Source: Pseudomonadota bacterium
GTDB taxonomy: Bacteria > Pseudomonadota > Alphaproteobacteria > Reyranellales > Reyranellaceae
Direction: 5' to 3'
NCBI GenBank assembly: GCA_018242505.1
Contig: JAFEBU010000010.1
Span: forward strand, 42,780-106,779
DNA length: 64,000 nt
Position 1 is the first letter of the stretch; each line of letters starts with the position of its first letter. The notes beneath the pieces are model-generated. The model was not told the origin of the DNA. It saw nothing but the letters and a program-made list of their open reading frames with translations, and ran no database searches. Positions 15,322 to 24,679 of the stretch are shown in pieces. The position numbers and the translations under genes are program-made.

Positions 15322-17043
15322 ATGACCCGAACGGCAGCTTCTTTCATGGTGGAGACCCTGCAGCAGGCGGGGGTGAAGCGCGTTTATGGCGTCGTCGGCG
15401 ATTCGCTGAACGGCTTCACCGACGCTCTGCGCCAGGCCGGGGAGATCGAATGGGTCCATGTGCGGCATGAGGAGGGCGCGGCCTTCGCGGCCGGCGGGGA
15501 GGCGCATCTCACGGGCGAGCTCGCGGTCTGTGCCGGCAGTTGCGGCCCGGGCAACCTGCACCTCATCAACGGCCTGTTCGACTGCCATCGCAGCCGCGTG
15601 CCGGTGCTGGCGATTGCCGCGCACATCCCGTCGAGCGAGATCGGCATCGACTATTTCCAGGCCACGCACCCCGAGATCCTGTTCAAGGAATGCAGTCACT
15701 ACGTCGAGCTGGTCTCCAATCCCGGGCAACTGCCGCAGATCCTGCAGCGGGCGATCCGCACCGCCGTCGCCCGGCGTGGCGTGGCCGTGGTGGTCATTCC
15801 CGGCGACGTCGCGCTGGGGCAGATCGAGGCCGAGGTGCCGCGGTGGCTGGCGCCGGCGCGACCGTTGCTGCGGCCCAGTGACGAGGAGCTGGGAAAGCTC
15901 GCGGCGCTCCTGAATGAGGGGCGCCGTGTCACCATGCTCTGCGGCGCGGGCTGCGCCGGCGCGCATGCCGAGGTCGTGGCGCTCGCCGGCAAGCTCAAGG
16001 CGCCGATCGTCCATGCCTTCCGCGGCAAGGAACATCTCGAATACGACAATCCCTACGATGTCGGCATGACCGGCCTCGTCGGCTTCGCCTCCGGCTATGT
16101 GGCGATGAAGGACTGCGACACGCTCCTGCTGCTGGGCACGGACTTTCCCTATCGGAATTTCTATCCCGAGGGCGCGGCCGTCGCGCAGGTCGACGTGCGG
16201 CCGGAGGCGCTGGGCAACCGCTGCCCGCTCGAGCTCGGCCTGCTGGGCGATGTCGGCGAGACCGTGAAGGCCCTGCTGCCGATGATCGACGAGAAGGCCG
16301 ACTCGAGCTATCTCGACGCCGCCTTGCGCCACTACAAGAAGACGCGGCAGGACCTCGATGCCCTGGCCGAAAGCGGCCCCGGGAGCGGCATCGTCCATCC
16401 GCAGTACGTGACGCGTCTGGTGAGCGAGCTCGCGGCCGACGATGCCATCTTCACCTGCGATGTCGGCACGCCTGTCGTCTGGGCGGCGCGTTATCTCGAG
16501 ATGAACGGCCGTCGCCGCCTCATCGGCTCGTTCAACCACGGCTCGATGGCGAACGCGATGCTGCAGGCGATCGGCGCCCAGGCGGCCCATCGCGGGCGGC
16601 AGGTCGTGTCGCTGTCGGGCGACGGCGGCTTCACCATGATGATGGGCGACTTCATCACGCTGCGGCAACTGGACCTCAACGTGAAGGTGGTCGTGCTCAA
16701 CAACGGCACGCTGGGCTTCGTCGAGATGGAGATGAAGGCGAGCGGCTTCCTCGATACCGGTTGCGATCTCGACAATCCGAATTTCGCCGCCATGGCCGAG
16801 GCGATGGGCATCAAGGGCGTGCGGGTCGAGAAGCCGCAGGACCTGAAGGCGGGCCTCGCTGCGGCCTTCGCCCATGACGGGCCGGCGCTGGTCGACGTGG
16901 TGAGCGCACGACAGGAACTCGCCATGCCGCCCAAGGCGACCGCCGGCCAGGCCTACAATTTCGGCCTGTTCACGCTCAAGGCGGTGCTGGACGGCCGCGC
17001 CCGCCAACTGATCGACCTCGCCAAGGTGAACCTGATTCGGTGA
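15322..17043 (+). CDS. poxB: Thiamine-pyrophosphate enzyme, pyruvate:quinone oxidoreductase (PoxB-like)
   Basis: 573 residues, the family length (E. coli PoxB is 572). Three TPP-enzyme domains: N-terminal Pyr domain with [16 protein letters not shown] and the [17 protein letters not shown] catalytic Glu region; central FAD-type domain; C-terminal PP domain with the TPP motif [15 protein letters not shown]...LNNGTLGFV. Oxidises pyruvate to acetate and CO2, passing electrons to the quinone pool at the membrane. A 20-base gap with GGAGGGCG precedes the ATG. PoxB is the best match ([21 protein letters not shown] is typical), though other acetolactate-synthase-like oxidases cannot be excluded. Confidence 0.9.
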   Translation: MTRTAASFMVETLQQAGVKRVYGVVGDSLNGFTDALRQAGEIEWVHVRHEEGAAFAAGGEAHLTGELAVCAGSCGPGNLHLINGLFDCHRSRVPVLAIAAHIPSSEIGIDYFQATHPEILFKECSHYVELVSNPGQLPQILQRAIRTAVARRGVAVVVIPGDVALGQIEAEVPRWLAPARPLLRPSDEELGKLAALLNEGRRVTMLCGAGCAGAHAEVVALAGKLKAPIVHAFRGKEHLEYDNPYDVGMTGLVGFASGYVAMKDCDTLLLLGTDFPYRNFYPEGAAVAQVDVRPEALGNRCPLELGLLGDVGETVKALLPMIDEKADSSYLDAALRHYKKTRQDLDALAESGPGSGIVHPQYVTRLVSELAADDAIFTCDVGTPVVWAARYLEMNGRRRLIGSFNHGSMANAMLQAIGAQAAHRGRQVVSLSGDGGFTMMMGDFITLRQLDLNVKVVVLNNGTLGFVEMEMKASGFLDTGCDLDNPNFAAMAEAMGIKGVRVEKPQDLKAGLAAAFAHDGPALVDVVSARQELAMPPKATAGQAYNFGLFTLKAVLDGRARQLIDLAKVNLIR

Positions 17044-17056
17044 TCACCTGATTGGT

Positions 17057-17130
17057 GTCATCCCGAGCGAAACGAGGGATCTTTCGCAGCGCCGGATCGA
17101 GGATCCCTCGCTTCGTTCGGGATGACGCCA
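17057..17130. repeat. Dispersed palindrome, family A (long hairpin)
   Basis: GTCATCCCGAGCGAAACGAG at 17058 pairs with CTCGCTTCGTTCGGGATGAC at 17107-17126, giving a long stem with a central GGATCGAGGATCC-like core. It lies between poxB and the MDR gene and may act as a transcription terminator. Confidence 0.8.
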
Positions 17131-17185
17131 GGGAGTGTGGCGCGCGCCCAGCCGGCCCGACATAATTGGTGTTGGAGGAAACGCC

Positions 17186-18175
17186 ATGAAGCAGGTGCTG
17201 ATCGAGCGCTATGGCACGCCGTGGGATGTGGCGCGCTGCGCCGACGTGGCGGATGTCGGCGCGCCCGACGCCGACGAGGTCGTGTTCGACGTGCTCGCCT
17301 TCCCGATCAATCCGGCCGACATGTGGTTCTGCCGCGGCAGCTACCGGCTGAAACCGCCGCTGCCGGCGACGCCGGGGGCGGAGTGCGTCGGTCGCGTGAC
17401 GGCGGTCGGCGCCAGCGTGAAGCATGTGAAGCCGGGCGACCTCGTGATCAACCTGCAGCGCGAGAACTGGGCGCAGAAACGCCGCGTGAAGGGCGACGAT
17501 GCGATCCCGCTGCCGGCCGGCATCGACCTCCGGCAGGCGGCGATGGTGCGCATCAATCCGCCCACGGCGGAGCTGATGCTGTCGGACTTCGTCGACCTGA
17601 AGGGTGGCGACTGGCTGATCCAGAATGTCGCCAATTCGGCCGTGGGGCGGCTCGCCATCGTGCTGGCGCACCAGCGCGGCCTGCGCACGGTGAATGTCGT
17701 GCGTCGCGCCGGGCTGGCAGACGAACTGCGCAGGCTCGGCGCGGATCTCGTGCTGGTCGACGGCGAGGATCTCGCCCGGCGTGTAGCGGCGGAGACACGT
17801 GATGCACCGATCCGGCTGGGGCTGGAGGCGATCGGCGGCGCGGCGACCGGCCGGATCGCCGATTGCCTGGCGACCGACGCCACGCTGGTCCATTACGGTT
17901 CGATGAGTGGCGAGAATCCCGACGTCAACCGGTCGAACTTCATTTATCGCGGGGTGCGGCTCACCGGCTTCATGCTTGGCCGCTTCCTGGGCCGCCGCAA
18001 GCCGGAGAAGATCCGGGAAATCTACGCAGCGCTTGCACAACAGGTGATGGACGGTAGGCTGTCGGCGCCGGTGGATACGGTCTATCCGATCGACGACATC
18101 AAGCAGGCCCTTGCGCATGCCGACAGGGGCGGACGCAGCGGCAAGATCCTGGTGTGTCCGAACGGAGCGATCTGA
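17186..18175 (+). CDS. Zinc-independent MDR reductase (enoyl reductase ETR/MECR-like)
   Basis: 329 residues from the ATG at 17186, six bases after GGAGGAA. Medium-chain dehydrogenase/reductase: GroES-like N-terminal half (INPADMWFCRGSYRL, PGAECVGRVTAVGASV), then Rossmann half with QNVANSAVGRLAIVLA and RTVNVVRR, the form found in 2-enoyl thioester reductases, which lack catalytic zinc. NADPH-dependent reduction of an enone or enoyl thioester is likely; substrate unknown. Followed 19 bases later by an NTF2-like gene, probably co-transcribed. Confidence 0.88.
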   Translation: MKQVLIERYGTPWDVARCADVADVGAPDADEVVFDVLAFPINPADMWFCRGSYRLKPPLPATPGAECVGRVTAVGASVKHVKPGDLVINLQRENWAQKRRVKGDDAIPLPAGIDLRQAAMVRINPPTAELMLSDFVDLKGGDWLIQNVANSAVGRLAIVLAHQRGLRTVNVVRRAGLADELRRLGADLVLVDGEDLARRVAAETRDAPIRLGLEAIGGAATGRIADCLATDATLVHYGSMSGENPDVNRSNFIYRGVRLTGFMLGRFLGRRKPEKIREIYAALAQQVMDGRLSAPVDTVYPIDDIKQALAHADRGGRSGKILVCPNGAI

Positions 18176-18194
18176 CAAACGCAAGGAGCAAGCG

Positions 18195-18572
18195 ATGAAT
18201 ACCGACGTCGTCGAAATCGAGAAAGTGCTGCAGGTCTACTTCGATGGCCTGTACGAAGGCGACACCAGGAAGCTCGGTCAGGCTTTCCATCCTGTGTCGC
18301 ATCTCTACAGCGTCGGCAGCGATGGCAAGGCTGTCGACCTGCCGCGCGCCGATTGGTTCAAGAGCGTGGAAAGCCGCCCGTCGGGCAAGGCCAAGGGCAG
18401 CGAACGGCGCGACCGTATCGTGTCGATCGACTTCTCCGGACCGGGCACGGCCTTCGCCAAGGTCGAGTGCCAGCTCCCGCCGCGCTACTTCACCGACTAC
18501 CTCACGCTCCTGAAGAGCGACGGCCGCTGGCAGGTGATCGCCAAGGCCTTCCATGTCGTGACGAAGGAGTAG
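18195..18572 (+). CDS. NTF2-like (SnoaL/lumazine-binding type) protein
   Basis: 125 residues from ATG 18195 (AAGGAG nine bases upstream). The Lumazine_bd_2-like NTF2 pattern is present: IEKVLQVYFDGLYEGDTRKL, FHPVSHLYSV, DWFKSVESRPS, DRIVSIDFSGPGTAFAKVEC, FTDYLTLLKSDGRWQVIAKA. Often a partner of small oxidoreductases; here it follows an MDR reductase. No catalytic residues can be assigned. Confidence 0.86.
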   Translation: MNTDVVEIEKVLQVYFDGLYEGDTRKLGQAFHPVSHLYSVGSDGKAVDLPRADWFKSVESRPSGKAKGSERRDRIVSIDFSGPGTAFAKVECQLPPRYFTDYLTLLKSDGRWQVIAKAFHVVTKE

Positions 18573-18588
18573 CTTCCGTCTCTTAATT

Positions 18589-18612
18589 CCTCTCCCCCGA
18601 TCGGGGGAGAGG
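18589..18612. terminator. Perfect 24-bp palindrome after the NTF2-like gene (family B)
   Basis: CCTCTCCCCCGA/TCGGGGGAGAGG, a perfect inverted repeat 17 bases after the stop. No T-run follows, so it may be a dispersed repeat that doubles as a terminator. Similar palindromes occur near 2490, 30935 and 40302. Confidence 0.6.
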
Positions 18613-18639
18613 AGCCAAGAGAAGAAGTTCAAGATCCCT

Positions 18640-18795
18640 TGGCTGCGCCTCGGGATGACACCACTCCCGACTCGGGGTGACACCATTCTTGATCCGGGAT
18701 GACACCATTTTTGATGCGAGAGTTGGTGTCGTCCCGAGTCGCGCGCGGTAGCCCGCGCGCTGTGCGGTAGTCCGCGCGCTGTAGCGGGGGATCTT
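18640..18795. repeat. Compound family A repeat with internal tandem copies
   Basis: Three successive near-copies of a GATSCGGGATGACACCATT unit (about 18648-18715), then a palindrome half with two adjacent GCGCGCGGTAGYCC copies (18744-18780), ending GGGGGATCTTT. Intergenic between two convergent genes. Confidence 0.7.
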
Positions 18796-18804
18796 TGATT
18801 CCGG

Positions 18805-20319
18805 CTACATCTTCTTCCAGTCGCCGTCCTGCTCGAAGGCATGGGCGGCGCGGTAGATCGTCGATTCGTCGTAGTCCTTGCCGATCAGCATGAGGCCGAC
18901 GGGCAGGCCGTCGCTCATCCCGCAGGGCAGCGACATCGCCGGATGGCCGGTCACGTCGAACGGCGCGGTGTTGCCCACCATCTCGAAGGCGCGCTGGATG
19001 TAGAGCGCCAGCGGTGCGTCGGCCGGCGGGATGGGGGTGGCCTTCATCGGCAGGGTCGGCATCAGCAGGAGGTCGTACTTGCCCAGCACCGAATCGTAGG
19101 CGGCCTTGAGCTTGCGCGCGAGGTTCTGTGCCTTGGCGTAGTAGTGGCCGCGATAGTGCTTGATGAAATACTCGCCGACGAACATCGAGATCTTGAGGCT
19201 GTCGGAAAGCTCGTTGGCGCGGGCGCGCCATCCGGCATGGGCGTCGAGCAGGCTGGTCGTGTAGAGGCCCTTCCAATTGAAGCCCATGCCGTTCCCGCGC
19301 ATCATCTGCGCCTGCAGGCCTTCGAGTGCGATCGGCGTCCAGATCGCCGGACCGACCTGGTGCATGGGGATGCTGACCTCGTCCACCGTCGCGCCGATTT
19401 TCGCGAAGCGTTCGGCGGCTACCCGCACGCGCTCATCGACATCCTTTTCCGAATTGGCATGGCCGAAGCCTTCGTTCACGACGGCGATGCGCAGGCCCTT
19501 GGCCGACTTGCCCAGCGCCTCGGTATAGCGGGCGGTCCTCGGCGCATACTGGCGCGGGTCGAGGCCGTCGGCGCCGGCCAGCACCTCGAGCAGCAGTGCA
19601 TTGTCGCTCACGTTCGCCGTCATCGGACCGGCATGGTCGATGGTCGCCTCGATCGGCATCACGCCGGTGTAGGGCACCAGGCCGTGAGTGGCCTTCATGC
19701 CGTAGATGCCGCAGAAGGAGGCGGGGATGCGGATCGAGCCGCCCTGGTCGCCGCCGATCGCCATGTCCACTTCGCCTGCCGCAACCAGCGCGCCGCTGCC
19801 CGACGACGAGCCGCCGGCGGAGTAGCCCATCTTGTGCGGGTTGTGGACCGCGCCCAGCGCGTTGGTATGGCTGCCGCCCGAGAGGCAGAAGAATTCGCAA
19901 TGCGCCTTGCCGGCGATGGTCGCGCCGGCATCGAGCATGCGGGTGACGATCGTGGCGTCGAGGTCGGGCGTGTAGCCTTCGAGCGTCGAGGCGCCGTTCA
20001 TCATCGGCACGCCGGCGAGGCAGACATTGTCCTTGAGCACCACGGTCTTGCCGGCGAGCTTGCCGGAGGATGCGCCCTTGACCGTCGTCTTCACGTACCA
20101 GGCATTGTACTTGTTCTCCTTGCCTTCGGGCCGGTGGCCGGGCGTGCGCGGATACTTCACCTCCGGCTTGTCGTCCGGCATCGCCTCCAGGACATCGTAG
20201 GCGTCGAAGTTCCCCTTCATCAGCTCGAGGAACTCCGCCGCCCGCTCGTCGGTCAGCGGAATGGCAAGATCGTCCGCGATGGCCTTGAGCTGGGCCAGCG
20301 TCGCGCGCTTCACGGTCAT
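18805..20319 (-). CDS. Amidase (amidase signature family), paralogue 1
   Basis: 504 residues from ATG 20319 (AAGGAGGACCC upstream). Amidase-signature enzyme hydrolysing an amide to acid and ammonia. The catalytic triad is visible: Lys96 in VVLKDN, cis-Ser in AGGSSSGSG (169-176) and nucleophile Ser195 in [11 protein letters not shown]. The N-terminal 60 residues, with [20 protein letters not shown], are shared with the divergent paralogue at 20426. Both resemble short aliphatic/aryl amidases found with urea-type ABC importers. Substrate unknown. Its promoter shares the intergenic palindrome at 20365-20381. Confidence 0.93.
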   Translation of the reverse strand: MTVKRATLAQLKAIADDLAIPLTDERAAEFLELMKGNFDAYDVLEAMPDDKPEVKYPRTPGHRPEGKENKYNAWYVKTTVKGASSGKLAGKTVVLKDNVCLAGVPMMNGASTLEGYTPDLDATIVTRMLDAGATIAGKAHCEFFCLSGGSHTNALGAVHNPHKMGYSAGGSSSGSGALVAAGEVDMAIGGDQGGSIRIPASFCGIYGMKATHGLVPYTGVMPIEATIDHAGPMTANVSDNALLLEVLAGADGLDPRQYAPRTARYTEALGKSAKGLRIAVVNEGFGHANSEKDVDERVRVAAERFAKIGATVDEVSIPMHQVGPAIWTPIALEGLQAQMMRGNGMGFNWKGLYTTSLLDAHAGWRARANELSDSLKISMFVGEYFIKHYRGHYYAKAQNLARKLKAAYDSVLGKYDLLLMPTLPMKATPIPPADAPLALYIQRAFEMVGNTAPFDVTGHPAMSLPCGMSDGLPVGLMLIGKDYDESTIYRAAHAFEQDGDWKKM

Positions 20320-20364
20320 GGGTCCTCCTTGTTCGTCGCTGCATCCAGTATGCGTCGAGGAGAG

Positions 20365-20381
20365 TTTACTTGAAAAGTAAA
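20365..20381. promoter_or_regulatory. Predicted MarR operator overlapping the amidase promoter
   Basis: Perfect palindrome TTTACTT-GAA-AAGTAAA. It covers the -35 hexamer (TTGAAA, 20370-20375) of a promoter with -10 TTAGAT at 20393-20398 (17-base spacer) that points to the amidase at 20426. The same palindrome and about 35 bases around it recur upstream of the ABC binding-protein gene (25994-26008). A divergent effect on the other amidase is possible. Confidence 0.75.
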
Positions 20382-20425
20382 ATAATGCGGCCTTAGATCG
20401 CGCCAACCAACGAGGGAGCGTTCAA

Positions 20426-21958
20426 ATGACGACTGCGCCAAGGCTGCCGACCGCCGACGAGATCGTGGACCTTGCACGCGGCTTTGGCATGACGCTCACC
20501 GAGGCCGACGCCCATTCCTTCCGCGGCCTGATGGCGGGATCGATGGCGTCCTATGCGCGCCTCGACGAGCTCGCCGAGCCGAAGCTTCCGGTGCGTTATC
20601 CGCGCACTCCCGGTCATCGCCCCGGGCCGCAGGAGAATCCTCTCAATGCGTGGTACTGGAAATGCGAGATCGGCGGCGCGGCGGCGGGGCCGCTTGCCGG
20701 CAAGAAGATCGCGGTGAAGGACAATATCTGCGTCGCCGGCGTGCCGATGATGAACGGCTCGCGCGTGCTCGAAGGCTATGTGCCCGATGTCGATGCGACT
20801 GTTGTCACGCGCATCCTCGATGCCGGCGGCACGATCGTGGGCAAGGCCGCCTGCGAGGACCTGTGCTTCTCCGCCGGCAGCCACACCTGCGCCACCGGAC
20901 CGATCCGCAATCCGCACAATCCGCTTCATTCGGCCGGCGGCTCGTCGGGCGGCAGCGCGGCGCTGGTTGCCGCGGGCGAGGTCGAGATGGCGCTGGGCGG
21001 CGACCAGGGCGGCTCGATCCGCACGCCCTCGGGCTGGTGCGGCGTCTACGGGCTGAAGCCCAGCTGGGGCCTGGTGCCCATGACCGGCGGCATGCCGATC
21101 TCCTATTCGGTCGACCATTGCGGGCCGATCTGCGACAGCGTCGAGAACGTGGCGAAGCTGCTGGCCGTCATCGCCGGCCCCGATCCGCACGATCCGCGCA
21201 CCGTCAACGCCCGGGTGGGCGATTACGTGGGCGCGCTCGGCAAGCCGGCGAAGGGCTTGCGGATCGCGGCGCTGAAGGAAGGTTTCAGCCACGAGACCGG
21301 CAATCCTCTGACCCCCGACACGGCCAAGAAAGTGCGTCTCGCCCTCAGCAAGCTCGAGGATGCCGGCGCCACGATTGAAGAAGTGTCGATCCCGATGCAT
21401 CTCGACGGTCCGCACATCTGGACCGGCATCATCCTCGAGGGCGCCGCCGAGATGATGATCAAGGGCTACGCCATGGGGAACAACTGGCAGGGCTACTACA
21501 CGACCTCGTTGCAGGAAGCCTTCGCGCGCGGCTGGCGGGCGCGGCCGGACGATGTCTCGGAGACGGTGAAGCTCGTGCTGCTGCTGGGCGAGTACATGCA
21601 CCGCAACTACCACAACCGCTACCACGCCAAGGCGCAGAACCTGCGCGTCCTGCTGCGCCGCGCCTACGACGAGGTGCTGGCGCGCTACGATGCGATCGCG
21701 ATGCCGACGCTGCCGTTCCCGGCGACGAAGCTGCCGGCGGCCGGCTGCAGCCGCGAGGAGTATGTCGACCTCGCCCTCAACATGCAGCAGAACACCTGTC
21801 CGTTCGATGCCAGCGGCCATCCCGCCTTCACCGTACCCTGCGGCAAGGTGGGCGGCCTGCCGGTCGGCCTGATGCTGGTCGGCAGGCAGTTCGACGAGCC
21901 GACCCTCATTCGCGCCGGCCATGCCTTCGAACGGCTGGGCGACTGGAGGACGTACTAG
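20426..21958 (+). CDS. Amidase (amidase signature family), paralogue 2
   Basis: 510 residues, ATG 20426 after GAGGGAG. Same family as the divergent neighbour and colinear throughout. Catalytic Lys98 (AVKDN), cis-Ser in AGGSSGGSAA (170-178), nucleophile Ser197 in [11 protein letters not shown]. Shared blocks include [28 protein letters not shown] and HYRG/NYHNRYHAKAQNL. A head-to-head paralogous pair suggests duplication with substrate split. The promoter carries the palindromic operator. Confidence 0.94.
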   Translation: MTTAPRLPTADEIVDLARGFGMTLTEADAHSFRGLMAGSMASYARLDELAEPKLPVRYPRTPGHRPGPQENPLNAWYWKCEIGGAAAGPLAGKKIAVKDNICVAGVPMMNGSRVLEGYVPDVDATVVTRILDAGGTIVGKAACEDLCFSAGSHTCATGPIRNPHNPLHSAGGSSGGSAALVAAGEVEMALGGDQGGSIRTPSGWCGVYGLKPSWGLVPMTGGMPISYSVDHCGPICDSVENVAKLLAVIAGPDPHDPRTVNARVGDYVGALGKPAKGLRIAALKEGFSHETGNPLTPDTAKKVRLALSKLEDAGATIEEVSIPMHLDGPHIWTGIILEGAAEMMIKGYAMGNNWQGYYTTSLQEAFARGWRARPDDVSETVKLVLLLGEYMHRNYHNRYHAKAQNLRVLLRRAYDEVLARYDAIAMPTLPFPATKLPAAGCSREEYVDLALNMQQNTCPFDASGHPAFTVPCGKVGGLPVGLMLVGRQFDEPTLIRAGHAFERLGDWRTY

Positions 21959-22009
21959 GCTGCGGCCACGGATGCGCGCGCGTTTGCCGTATCGAAAACG
22001 CCAGGATAC

Positions 22010-23269
22010 CTAGCCGGTGCGCCGCAGATAGTCGATTGCGAGATAGGCGAGCGAGCGCACGCCGTATTTCAGTGCCGGCTCGTGGATGTGGAACAGTGGC
22101 GAATGGTTGGCCGGGGCCTGATGCGGATCCTCGTCGGGCGGCGTGACGCCCAGGAAGAAGAACAGGCCCGGCACCTTCTGGGCCAGGATCGAGAAATCCT
22201 CGGCGCCCATCACTGGTCGCGATTCGCTGATGCGTTCCTCGCCGACGCCGCGGCCCAGGCTCTTGGTGCCCCAGGCGGTGAGAGGCGGGTCGTTATAGGT
22301 CACCGGCACGCCCTGATGGACCGTGACAGTGGCCTTGGCGCCCTGGGTTTCGGCAATGGCGGTGGCGGTCTTCTCGATGCGCTTCCAGATGTCCGCTCGC
22401 ACCGCCTCGTCGTGGGTCCGGATGGTGCCTTGCATATGCACGGTGTCGGGAATGATGTTGGCGCGCACGCCGCCATGCACCGTGGCGATGGTGACAACAG
22501 AAGGCGTGAGCGTGGCGTCGAGCTGGCGACTCGGGATGGTCTGCAGCGCCATGATGATTTGCGCCGCCGTCACTACGGGATCGACGCCGCGCCACGGCGA
22601 GGAGCCGTGGGTCTGGCGGCCCTGGATATCGATTTTGAGGCTGTCGGCACTCGCCATCAGGCCGCCGGGGCGGAGTGCGATTTGGCCCGAGGCCTGCAGT
22701 GACGTGACGTGCAGACCGAAGATCGCCGAGGGCGCCGGATCGCCGAGCGCGCCGGCATCGATCATCGCCTGCGCACCGCTCACCCGGCCGTCGTAGGAGC
22801 CTTCCTCGTTGGGCTGGAACAGGAGCTTCACGGTGCCCGGGATCTCCGCGCGCATCTCCGCCAGGATCTCGGCCACGCCCATCAAGATGGCGACGTGCGC
22901 ATCGTGACCGCAGGCGTGCATCACAGGAACGGTCTGGCCGAGCCACTGTGCCTTGGCCCTGGAGGCGAATGGCACGTCGACCCTCTCCTCGACGGGCAGC
23001 GCATCCATGTCTGCGCGCAGCGCCACGACGCCGCCGGGCTTGCCGCCCTTCAGTATGCCCAAGACGCCGGTGATGCCCACCCCGGTCTTGACCTCGTAGC
23101 CCAGCATCGTGAGATGCTTGGCGGCGAGCGCGGCGGTGCGCGTCTCCTGATAGGAGAGTTCGGGATTCTGGTGGATGTCGCGGCGCCAGGCGATGACCTT
23201 GTCTTCGATCCTGAGGGCGGCTGCAGAGATGCGCTCGGCAAGCTCGTGCGGCGGGCTGATTGTGTCCAT
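22010..23269 (-). CDS. M20 family amidohydrolase (metal-dependent)
   Basis: 419 residues from ATG 23269. AbgB/IAA-amino-acid-hydrolase-type M20D enzyme: WRRDIHQNPELSYQETRTAA, LRADMDALPVEE, the metal-binding HACGHDAHVAILMG, FQPNEEGSYDG with catalytic Glu, the dimerisation domain GRQTHGSSPWRGVDPV, and the C-terminal SRPVMGAEDFSIL and HSPLFHIHE ligands. Cleaves N-acyl amino acids or similar amides, fitting the surrounding amide-handling genes. Converges on the second amidase with a 51-base gap. Confidence 0.93.
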   Translation of the reverse strand: MDTISPPHELAERISAAALRIEDKVIAWRRDIHQNPELSYQETRTAALAAKHLTMLGYEVKTGVGITGVLGILKGGKPGGVVALRADMDALPVEERVDVPFASRAKAQWLGQTVPVMHACGHDAHVAILMGVAEILAEMRAEIPGTVKLLFQPNEEGSYDGRVSGAQAMIDAGALGDPAPSAIFGLHVTSLQASGQIALRPGGLMASADSLKIDIQGRQTHGSSPWRGVDPVVTAAQIIMALQTIPSRQLDATLTPSVVTIATVHGGVRANIIPDTVHMQGTIRTHDEAVRADIWKRIEKTATAIAETQGAKATVTVHQGVPVTYNDPPLTAWGTKSLGRGVGEERISESRPVMGAEDFSILAQKVPGLFFFLGVTPPDEDPHQAPANHSPLFHIHEPALKYGVRSLAYLAIDYLRRTG

Positions 23270-23329
23270 GCCGCAGTGTCTAGGTCGTGCGGGCCGGGCG
23301 CAAGCGGATCGACGGTGGCAACCTGGCCT

Positions 23330-23477
23330 GCGTTTCCCGGTATGGCCTGCGCCAGACCACGGACTTGCCCGTATCCCTGTCCGGTTCGGCAAAGGCCGTC
23401 GCGGGCAAGATGCAGCGATGATCGCGATCGAGCCAGTTCCGCCACATGTGCGACTTCAGGTGGCGAAAGTTCGTCAC
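23330..23477 (-). pseudogene. Fragment of an SRAP (YedK/HMCES-like) peptidase gene
   Basis: The minus strand reads MTNFRHLKSHMWRNWLDRDH, RCILPATAFAEPDRDTGK, SVVW. This matches the central SRAP segment (TNVRN..SP.WR.WL..EHRCLVPATSFAEPD..TGK). The catalytic N-terminal MCGR/MCNL Cys part and the C-terminal half are absent, and flanking frames do not continue it. A decayed remnant between the M20 and DUF1428 genes. Confidence 0.5.
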
Positions 23478-23616
23478 GGAACATAACCCCCGGCCTCGAG
23501 TTGCGAGGGACCGCGCGAGCCGTCGGGAGTTTGTTGGTGAACTGGCGCTGTCCGGCCAGGAAGCCTGATTGGGAGGGACGGAGTCGACAGCCCGCTTGCA
23601 TCGGGCAGAAAACTAT

Positions 23617-23626
23617 ACCATATGGT
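23617..23626. promoter_or_regulatory. Palindrome ACCATATGGT upstream of the DUF1428 gene
   Basis: Sits in an AT-rich island (AACTATACCATATGGTTAAC) that contrasts with the GC-rich surroundings, 70 bases before the DUF1428 start. This palindrome type is used by small ArsR-like repressors that control SRPBCC/DUF1428 genes, but no such repressor lies in the window. Confidence 0.45.
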
Positions 23627-23695
23627 TAACTATTGTTGCTGGCGTGAACCCCCGTGGGACGCCGGATCGAGTGAACACCAGCGAGGAGGACGACA

Positions 23696-24049
23696 ATGAC
23701 TTACATCGATGGATTTGTGGTGGCAGTGCCAACCGCGAACCGTGGCGCTTACAAGAAACATGCCGAAATGGCGGCCTTGGTTTTCAAGGAGCACGGTGCC
23801 CTGAAAATGGTCGAATGCTGGGGCGACGATGTGCCGGACGGAAAGCTCACGTCCTTTCCCATGGCCGTCCAGAAGAAGGACGACGAGACGGTCGTCTTTT
23901 CCTGGATCGTATGGCCGTCGAGGCAGGCCCGCGACGCGGGCATGGCGAAGGTGATGGCCGACTCTCGTGTTCAGCCCGACGTCAACCCAATGCCTTTCGA
24001 CGGCAAGCGGATGATTTTCGGTGGATTCGATGTCCTGGTCGACATCTGA
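23696..24049 (+). CDS. DUF1428 (YbaA-like) protein
   Basis: 117 residues, ATG after GAGGAGGACGACA. Complete DUF1428 domain: MTYIDGFVVAVPTANRGAYK, HAEMAALVFKEHGALKMVEC, WGDDVPDGKLTSFPMAVQ, VVFSWIVWPSRQARDAG and C-terminal FDGKRMIFGGFDVLVD. A ferredoxin-like, dimeric alpha/beta fold; function unknown. It stands alone with its own AT-rich promoter. Confidence 0.93.
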   Translation: MTYIDGFVVAVPTANRGAYKKHAEMAALVFKEHGALKMVECWGDDVPDGKLTSFPMAVQKKDDETVVFSWIVWPSRQARDAGMAKVMADSRVQPDVNPMPFDGKRMIFGGFDVLVDI

Positions 24050-24060
24050 CCGACGCCGGT

Positions 24061-24210
24061 TCGGTCATCCCGAGCGGAGCGAAGCGCAGCCGGGGGACCT
24101 GCCCTGGAGGCGCTTCGCCGCGACGCTGCGCGACAAAAGAGGTCCCTCGACTTCGTTCGCTTCGCTCGCGTCGGCGCGCGGGTTCCCGCGCGCACCCCGG
24201 AACGACGGAC
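24061..24210. repeat. Dispersed palindrome, family A
   Basis: GGTCATCCCGAGCGGAGCGA at 24063 faces TTCGTTCGCTTCGCTCGCG at 24151-24171, with GCGCGCGGGTTCCCGCGCGC (24173-24192) inside, ending CCGGAACGACGG. No coding role; adjacent to the 3' end of marR. Confidence 0.7.
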
Positions 24211-24219
24211 AATGAAACC

Positions 24220-24651
24220 TCATCCCGTGCGCTGGATCAGGCCCTCGATCAGGCGCTTGAGTTCCTCGGCCTGGCGGTTGCCGTAGCTTTCGACGATCTC
24301 GGCCTGATGCGAGTTGGCGAGCTTGTTGAGTCGCTGGATGACGGCGCGGCCGCGTTCGGAAATGAAGATCAGGACCCGGCGGCCGTCGCTCTTGTCGGCG
24401 CGGCGATAGACCAGTGCGCCCGAGACCATGCGATCGATGGTCTTGGTGAGCGTCGGATGGTTGAGCAGGGCCGCCTCGGCGAGGTCGCCCATCGGCCGGC
24501 CGTTCTCCTCGGCCAGCAGCTTCAGGATCCGCCATTGCTCCACCGGTACGCCTTCGGCGCGGAATTCCTGATCGAGCTGCCGGTGGAGCTGCCGCTCCGC
24601 CTGGGCGAGCAGATATGCGAGATATTCGTTGATCGGCCGTGTATTTGCCAT
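24220..24651 (-). CDS. MarR-family transcriptional regulator of the amide cluster
   Basis: 143 residues. Winged helix: LHRQLDQEFRAEGVPVEQWR, ILKLLAEENGRPMGDLAEAA, recognition helix LLNHPTLTKTIDRMVSGALV and wing YRRADKSDGRRVLIFISERG. Divergent from the AmiC-like gene. A degenerate copy of the TTACTTGAAAAGTAA palindrome lies in its own upstream region (24680-24695), and clean copies sit at two nearby promoters, making it the obvious repressor. The ligand is probably an amide or its acid (inference). Confidence 0.9.
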   Translation of the reverse strand: MANTRPINEYLAYLLAQAERQLHRQLDQEFRAEGVPVEQWRILKLLAEENGRPMGDLAEAALLNHPTLTKTIDRMVSGALVYRRADKSDGRRVLIFISERGRAVIQRLNKLANSHQAEIVESYGNRQAEELKRLIEGLIQRTG

Positions 24652-24679
24652 TTCGTCAGTCTGTGCGGTGCGAAAGAGT

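Noticed and set aside
15307..17007. 566-codon minus-strand ORF opposite poxB
   Set aside because: Antisense composition (His/Asp/Arg-rich) and no start or family pattern; poxB has full TPP-enzyme motifs.
24065..24535. 156-codon minus-strand ORF covering marR 3' end and repeat
   Set aside because: Out of frame with marR and running into a palindromic repeat; no domain.
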